NCBI GenBank assembly: GCA_042091695.1
Contig: JBELHA010000062.1
Coordinates: forward strand, 1 to 11,082
Origin: Flavicella sp042091695
Lineage (GTDB): Bacteria > Bacteroidota > Bacteroidia > Flavobacteriales > Flavobacteriaceae
Length of the DNA stretch: 11,082 nucleotides
Reading direction: 5' to 3'
This document shows positions 7,601-11,082 of this stretch, one piece after another. Both the position numbers and the translations under genes were made by a program. Each line of letters begins with the position of its first letter. Positions within the stretch are counted from its first letter, which is position 1. The notes under the pieces are model-generated. The model saw only the letters and a list, made by a program, of their open reading frames with translations, ran no database searches and had not been told where the DNA came from.

Positions 7601-10132
7601 AACATGGATTGGATGTTCTCCGATGCAAGGCTTTTTAATGAAGATTTAAATGCTTGGGATGTTTCAAATGTTACAAGTTTAAAAGGAATCTTTTACAATG
7701 CTACATCTTTTAACTCAGAACTAAATAATTGGAATGTATCCAATGTAACAGACATGCGATATGTATTTTACTTCGCATCTTCTTTCAACCAAGATCTAAG
7801 TTCATGGGATATTTCGAGTTCGGGATCTATAACGATGATGTTTTTTGGAGCTTCATCATTCAATTCAGATTTGAGTTCTTGGAATGTATCGAATGTAAAT
7901 TATATGACATCTACTTTTGAAGGAGCTTCTTCGTTTAATTCAGATTTGAGTTCTTGGAATGTTTCCAATGTAATAAGCATGTCTAAATTGTTTAAAGATG
8001 CGAGTTCTTTCAATACCGATATAAGTACTTGGAACCTTTCTAGTGTTGAAAATGTAGGAGAGATGTTTACAGGAGCGAGTTCTTTCTCTTCCACAAATTA
8101 CACTGCTTTTTTAAATGGAATTAGCAATTTGACTTTGAATCCAAGCTTGAGTATTGCAGCTGATGCTATGTATTGTGATGCGTCAGGAAGACAAAAGCTT
8201 ATCGATGATTTTGGTTGGACAATTACTGATGCAGGAATGAATACTGATTGTAGCTTGGAACCAGTTGTCATAACGGATTTAAATATACAAACTGCTGTTG
8301 ATCTTTGGGTATCTGACCAGGATACTGCAATTTCGACTTATGGTCATATCAGTACTTGGAATGTTTCTTTGGTGACTGACATGTCATATCTATTTGCAAA
8401 CAAAGCAGACTTTAACGAAGACTTGAGTTCATGGAATGTATCTAAGGTCAACAATATGGAGCATATGTTTGAAGGCGCTACTGCATTCAATCAAAACATA
8501 GGTGTTTGGAATATTTCTAGGGTGAACAATCTTACAAACTTCTTAAAAGACGCGACCTCATTCTCAAATGAAAATTACAGTTTATTTTTAGATGGAATAT
8601 CGTCATTACAACTTCAAAACAATATTAGTTTGACAGTTGCTTCTCAATACTGTGATGCAACTAAAAGACAAGCATTGATAGCTACTTTTGGTTGGACTAT
8701 CAACGATGGAGGAATGGCATCGAGTTGTTTTGCAGAGAAAGTTGCTTTGACAGATGCGAACATTCACGATGCTGCAAATTCATGGGTTAATGATGCAAAT
8801 TCAGCTACTTTGATTTATGGTACCATTGAATCTTGGGATGTTTCCAATGTTACGAACATGACCAATTTGTTTAAAGACAAAGAAAGCTTCAATGCAGATT
8901 TGAGTGCTTGGGATGTATCCAATGTAACAATGATGGATGGTATGTTTTACAATGCAGCTTCTTTCAATGCAGACTTGAGTTCTTGGGATGTTTCTAGTGT
9001 GACGAATATGTACACATTGTTTGATGGTGCTACAGCATTTGCCTCAGATTTGAGTTCATGGAATGTGTCGAATGTGACAAACATGGAATGGATGTTTTAC
9101 AATGCGTCCTCTTTTTCTTCAGATTTAAATTCTTGGGATGTTTCGAATGTGACAAGTATGCACGGGACATTTTTTGGAGCTTCTTCATTCAATTCGAACT
9201 TGAGTTCTTGGAATGTTTCTAAGGTTAGCAACATGAGGTATATGTTTTATGAGGCATCTACCTTCAATGGAGATATCAGTACTTGGGATGTGTCATCTGT
9301 AAGCAATATGGAATTGATGTTTACAAGAGCTTCTTCCTTTTCAGGAGACTTAAGTGGATGGAACGTATCGAATGTAACGACGATGAATTATATGTTCGAG
9401 GGTACTCTATTCAATGCAGATATTAGTACATGGCAAGTTTCAAATGTAACGAGTATGACTGGAATGTTTTATACTGCATCCAATTTTGATCAAAATATTA
9501 GTTCTTGGGATGTGTCCAATGTTAATGATATGAAATCAATGTTTTATATGTCTTCATTTAATCAAGATATCAGTACTTGGGATGTTTCTAATGTGACGAA
9601 TATGGAGTTGCTATTTTCAGGTACTCCTTTCAACCAAAACCTAAGTTCTTGGGATGTTTCGAATGTAACAAGTATGACAGGAATGTTCTCAAATACGACG
9701 GCTTTATCAAATGAAAACTACAGTTTGTTCTTAGAGGGTATCAGTAAACTTAATTTACAATTCTATGTCCAACTAGATGTAAATGCACAGTATTGTGATG
9801 GCACTGCAAGACAAAAAATAATGGATGATTTTGCATGGAACATTGTAGATAATGGTGTAGCAAGTGATTGTAACTTGACGAACTTATCAAATGATCTTGT
9901 TTTACAAACAGAGATTGAGGCATATCCAAATCCTACACAAGGTGACCTAACGGTTGAGAGTTCGTATACAGGAAGCTATAGATTGTTCTCTTCAGTAGGA
10001 GTTTCGATAACATCTGGTGCACTAAAATTAGGGATGAATACAATTCAACTATCTGACCTAAGTGATGGTGTATATCTACTTGAAATCAGAACAGATGAAG
10101 GAACAATCACAAAAAAGATTGTTAAAAATTAA
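4643..10132 (+). CDS. Giant secreted BspA-like (DUF285) repeat protein with type IX sorting domain
   Basis: Predicted cell-surface or secreted protein of 1829 residues. A signal peptide (residues 1-21, ending LNLSA) is followed by about 49 copies of a 25-residue repeat with core FNxDLSSWDVSNVTxMxxMF, the BspA-like/DUF285 repeat (also called the 26-residue bacterial surface repeat). Repeats fall into six blocks: A (about 28-360, ten units), B (361-519, three), C (520-875, eleven), then A' (876-1209), B' (1210-1368) and C' (from 1369, twelve). Each block opens with an I/LTDxNIxxA...YGxI segment and closes with a cap (YCDxxxRQ...WxIxDxG...C) whose two cysteines are always separated by 24 residues, probably a disulfide. 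Residues 1758-1829 form a type IX C-terminal sorting domain, beginning IEAYPNPTQGDL and ending TKKIVKN. Export by Sec and then the type IX system is expected. Relatives act in adhesion or protein binding, but the ligand here is unknown. Transcribed alone, with terminators on both sides. Confidence 0.93.
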   Translation: MKKSTFLGWVLSLCAILNLSAQSKTALTDNNIYDAVNLWFENQTQTESIYGPISEWDVSAVTSTSGLFAERNEFTADLSAWDVSNVTDMSSMFYRANAFNSDLSSWDVSNVTSMSSMFESARVFTGDISSWNVSNVTNMDWMFSDARLFNEDLNAWDVSNVTSLKGIFYNATSFNSELNNWNVSNVTDMRYVFYFASSFNQDLSSWDISSSGSITMMFFGASSFNSDLSSWNVSNVNYMTSTFEGASSFNSDLSSWNVSNVISMSKLFKDASSFNTDISTWNLSSVENVGEMFTGASSFSSTNYTAFLNGISNLTLNPSLSIAADAMYCDASGRQKLIDDFGWTITDAGMNTDCSLEPVVITDLNIQTAVDLWVSDQDTAISTYGHISTWNVSLVTDMSYLFANKADFNEDLSSWNVSKVNNMEHMFEGATAFNQNIGVWNISRVNNLTNFLKDATSFSNENYSLFLDGISSLQLQNNISLTVASQYCDATKRQALIATFGWTINDGGMASSCFAEKVALTDANIHDAANSWVNDANSATLIYGTIESWDVSNVTNMTNLFKDKESFNADLSAWDVSNVTMMDGMFYNAASFNADLSSWDVSSVTNMYTLFDGATAFASDLSSWNVSNVTNMEWMFYNASSFSSDLNSWDVSNVTSMHGTFFGASSFNSNLSSWNVSKVSNMRYMFYEASTFNGDISTWDVSSVSNMELMFTRASSFSGDLSGWNVSNVTTMNYMFEGTLFNADISTWQVSNVTSMTGMFYTASNFDQNISSWDVSNVNDMKSMFYMSSFNQDISTWDVSNVTSMEGMFQDATAFSNENYTLFLEGISTLNLQPNVLLGAYAQYCDTTARQYLIDQFTWTITDSGLADSCNLTNVLTDNNIYDAVNLWFENQTQTESIYGPISEWDVSAVTSTSGLFAERNEFTADLSAWDVSNVTDMSSMFYRANAFNSDLSSWDVSNVTSMSSMFESARVFTGDISSWNVSNVTNMDWMFSDARLFNEDLNAWDVSNVTSLKGIFYNATSFNSELNNWNVSNVTDMRYVFYFASSFNQDLSSWDISSSGSITMMFFGASSFNSDLSSWNVSNVNYMTSTFEGASSFNSDLSSWNVSNVISMSKLFKDASSFNTDISTWNLSSVENVGEMFTGASSFSSTNYTAFLNGISNLTLNPSLSIAADAMYCDASGRQKLIDDFGWTITDAGMNTDCSLEPVVITDLNIQTAVDLWVSDQDTAISTYGHISTWNVSLVTDMSYLFANKADFNEDLSSWNVSKVNNMEHMFEGATAFNQNIGVWNISRVNNLTNFLKDATSFSNENYSLFLDGISSLQLQNNISLTVASQYCDATKRQALIATFGWTINDGGMASSCFAEKVALTDANIHDAANSWVNDANSATLIYGTIESWDVSNVTNMTNLFKDKESFNADLSAWDVSNVTMMDGMFYNAASFNADLSSWDVSSVTNMYTLFDGATAFASDLSSWNVSNVTNMEWMFYNASSFSSDLNSWDVSNVTSMHGTFFGASSFNSNLSSWNVSKVSNMRYMFYEASTFNGDISTWDVSSVSNMELMFTRASSFSGDLSGWNVSNVTTMNYMFEGTLFNADISTWQVSNVTSMTGMFYTASNFDQNISSWDVSNVNDMKSMFYMSSFNQDISTWDVSNVTNMELLFSGTPFNQNLSSWDVSNVTSMTGMFSNTTALSNENYSLFLEGISKLNLQFYVQLDVNAQYCDGTARQKIMDDFAWNIVDNGVASDCNLTNLSNDLVLQTEIEAYPNPTQGDLTVESSYTGSYRLFSSVGVSITSGALKLGMNTIQLSDLSDGVYLLEIRTDEGTITKKIVKN
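4724..7041 (+). repeat. First copy of a 2318-nt direct repeat within the gene
   Basis: Encodes blocks A, B and most of C. Comparison by eye with 7271-9588 found no difference at any position checked, including synonymous sites. The copies are 2547 nt apart, exactly 849 codons, so the frame is kept. The match starts at the ACA of LTDNN (4723 is T where the partner has A). It ends inside a repeat unit, at GATGTTTC before CAATGTTAC. Confidence 0.95.
7271..9588 (+). repeat. Second copy of the 2318-nt direct repeat
   Basis: Encodes blocks A', B' and most of C'. After 9588 the sequence remains homologous to that after 7041 but is clearly diverged (TAATGTGACGAATATGG against CAATGTTACTAGTATGG). It also contains one extra 25-residue-type unit before the closing cap. 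The 229 nt between the copies (7042-7270) encode the end of block C. Confidence 0.95.
9914..10129 (+). other. Type IX secretion C-terminal sorting domain (within the CDS)
   Basis: The last 72 residues lack the repeat and show the usual Por-secretion tail pattern. There is a YPNPTQGDLTV motif, then a strand-rich middle with a NTIQLSDLSDGVYLLEI segment, and a Lys-rich end KKIVKN. This domain targets proteins through the outer membrane and is normally removed or linked to a surface lipopolysaccharide anchor. Confidence 0.9.
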
Positions 10133-10152
10133 ACCAAACTTTAAACCAAACT
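10129..10152 (+). repeat. Tandem 12-bp repeat across the stop codon
   Basis: TTAAACCAAACT occurs twice head to tail; the first copy overlaps the TAA stop of the giant gene. It is probably a slippage product in the 3' untranslated part, lying directly before the terminator. Confidence 0.8.
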
Positions 10153-10154
10153 AC

Positions 10155-10189
10155 AAAGGCATTTCCATTCGTTGGAAATGCCTTTTTTT
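10155..10189 (+). terminator. Strong intrinsic terminator of the repeat-protein gene
   Basis: A perfect 13-bp stem (AAAGGCATTTCCA with TGGAAATGCCTTT), loop TTCGT, and a T run to 10189. It begins 22 nt after the stop codon. Confidence 0.93.
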
Positions 10190-10851
10190 AGTTTATTTGA
10201 ATTGATTTTTAGACGAATAAGCATGTTTTTAGTGCTCAATTTGGTAGCTGTGAGTGCCACAATATTTAAAAAAGCTATAGTGTCTGTTAGCATTAATAAA
10301 CAGCGTTTGTTTGAAACTCCAATTAAGCCTTATATGCATGTTTTAAAAGATATTTACAGAAGTTCTTTGGTCGTATGAGAAAAGAATGATACAACCCATA
10401 AAACATACAGTCAATGTATTATTGACGAGTGTGTTCATACTAAAAATTTACGGACACCTTACAGCACATGTTGTATGTATTGTTGGTATTATACAAAATA
10501 AGACATGGATGGATTAATGTAATGGGTTGATACAGTACAGTAGTTTTATTAGAGTTAAAATAATTTAAGGAGTTAGCTATATAGTATCTTCTAAACCTTT
10601 TAAATAGCATTTAAACATATCCAATTCTCGAAACTTTGTTAATGTCAGTTATGATTGCAACACATAAACATTGAGAATATTCATACCTATTCAATCAATT
10701 CAAAAAAAAATATTGTTGTCTTCGACGAATTTAATTTGTCTTATTTAAAAGTTATTTGAGCGTACTAAAATTGCCTTTAATCGGCAACAGCCCAAATAGA
10801 TGTTATGGTACAACTACTTTTGATATTATAATCATTTAAAACTTTTATATT
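10190..10851. other. Intergenic region, nothing convincing
   Basis: No recognisable gene. A frame open from 10172 to 10378 starts inside the terminator hairpin. From its first ATG outside it (10223) it would encode about 51 residues with no family resemblance, so I do not call it. A small hairpin (GTCAAT, five-nt loop, ATTGAC; 10410-10426) lacks a T run. Confidence 0.55.
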
Positions 10852-10953
10852 ATGAAAAAAATCTACTTATTTTCTCTAAGAACAGTATTAGAAACTACTT
10901 TGACAGTTAATTTTGTAACGCTTTGCATTTACTTGCTATCGATTCAAATGTAA
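10852..10953 (+). CDS. Doubtful 33-residue small ORF
   Basis: ATG to TAA encoding a peptide that starts MKKIYLFSL and ends in a hydrophobic stretch (VNFVTLCIYLLSIQM). The opening resembles the start of a signal peptide, so it may be the remnant of an exported-protein gene, a small membrane peptide, or chance. No Shine-Dalgarno or clear promoter is seen. A second tiny ORF (10991-11032, MKFESICINFYHF) follows an A-rich run and stops at the base of the next terminator; neither has independent support. Confidence 0.2.
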   Translation: MKKIYLFSLRTVLETTLTVNFVTLCIYLLSIQM

Positions 10954-11030
10954 ACAGTTTCTATGTGTTCTAATTCGAAAAAAAAACAACATGAAATTTG
11001 AATCAATTTGTATTAATTTTTACCATTTTT

Positions 11031-11070
11031 AAAACCCTGTAAAGTATTTATTTTACAGGGTTTTTCTTTT
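11031..11070 (+). terminator. Strong intrinsic terminator at the window end
   Basis: A perfect 13-bp stem (AAAACCCTGTAAA with TTTACAGGGTTTT), an 8-nt loop, then TCTTTT and more T. It is oriented for + strand transcripts. No normal gene precedes it, so it implies a short transcript from the preceding few hundred bases. Confidence 0.88.
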
Positions 11071-11082
11071 TTGATATATTTT

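Noticed and set aside
4866..9690. Regular repeats of about 75 nt, considered as a CRISPR-like or DNA-level array
   Set aside because: The period is 25 codons in one long open frame, the conserved part encodes SWDVSNVT, and no unique spacers alternate with identical repeats. It is a protein repeat.
10172..10378. Open frame of 68 codons after the giant gene
   Set aside because: Its TTG start lies inside the terminator stem-loop, it resembles no family, and its content looks like translated AT-rich intergenic DNA.

Overview
The window looks like chromosomal DNA of an AT-rich, probably marine or environmental member of the Bacteroidota (Flavobacteriia, Cytophagia or Saprospiria type). Evidence: a type IX secretion C-terminal sorting domain, a small Crp/Fnr regulator of the Bacteroidota type, near-absence of Shine-Dalgarno sequences, A-rich stretches before start codons, and -7 boxes of the form TAnnTTTG. 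All convincing genes lie on the + strand.

Region 1 (about 1-3590) holds four modest genes. They are a Crp/Fnr-family regulator (89-661), a lipoprotein of the strictosidine synthase/APMAP beta-propeller family (733-1809), an orphan multi-pass membrane protein (1900-2697) and an exported protein made of two similar halves (2830-3537). A strong intrinsic terminator (3558-3589) closes the series. Between the regulator and the propeller gene lies a near-perfect 25-bp palindrome (704-728) next to a perfect -7 box, the best operator candidate in the window.

Region 2 (about 3590-4642) is over 1 kb with no gene of ordinary size. It contains only a doubtful 41-codon ORF with an SD-like AGGAG, and a perfect 10-bp inverted repeat just before the next gene.

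Region 3 (4643-10132) is the centrepiece: one 1829-residue secreted protein built from about 49 copies of the 25-residue BspA-like/DUF285 repeat. The repeats form six blocks (A-B-C-A'-B'-C'), each closed by a cap with two cysteines at invariant spacing, followed by a type IX sorting domain. A-B-C and A'-B'-C' share a 2318-nt tract that appears identical base for base, 2547 nt (849 codons) apart. The two tails that follow the tract are homologous but clearly diverged, which points to gene conversion or another recent homogenisation rather than one simple tandem duplication. A strong terminator (10155-10189) follows.

Region 4 (10190-11082) has no convincing protein gene. It holds a 33-codon and a 13-codon ORF of doubtful reality and ends in a strong terminator (11031-11070), so a short transcript or small RNA may end there.

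No mobile element, tRNA, rRNA or CRISPR array was recognised. The genes do not form an obvious single pathway. The first two may be a regulator and its target; the giant repeat protein is a separate transcription unit for a cell-surface or secreted protein.
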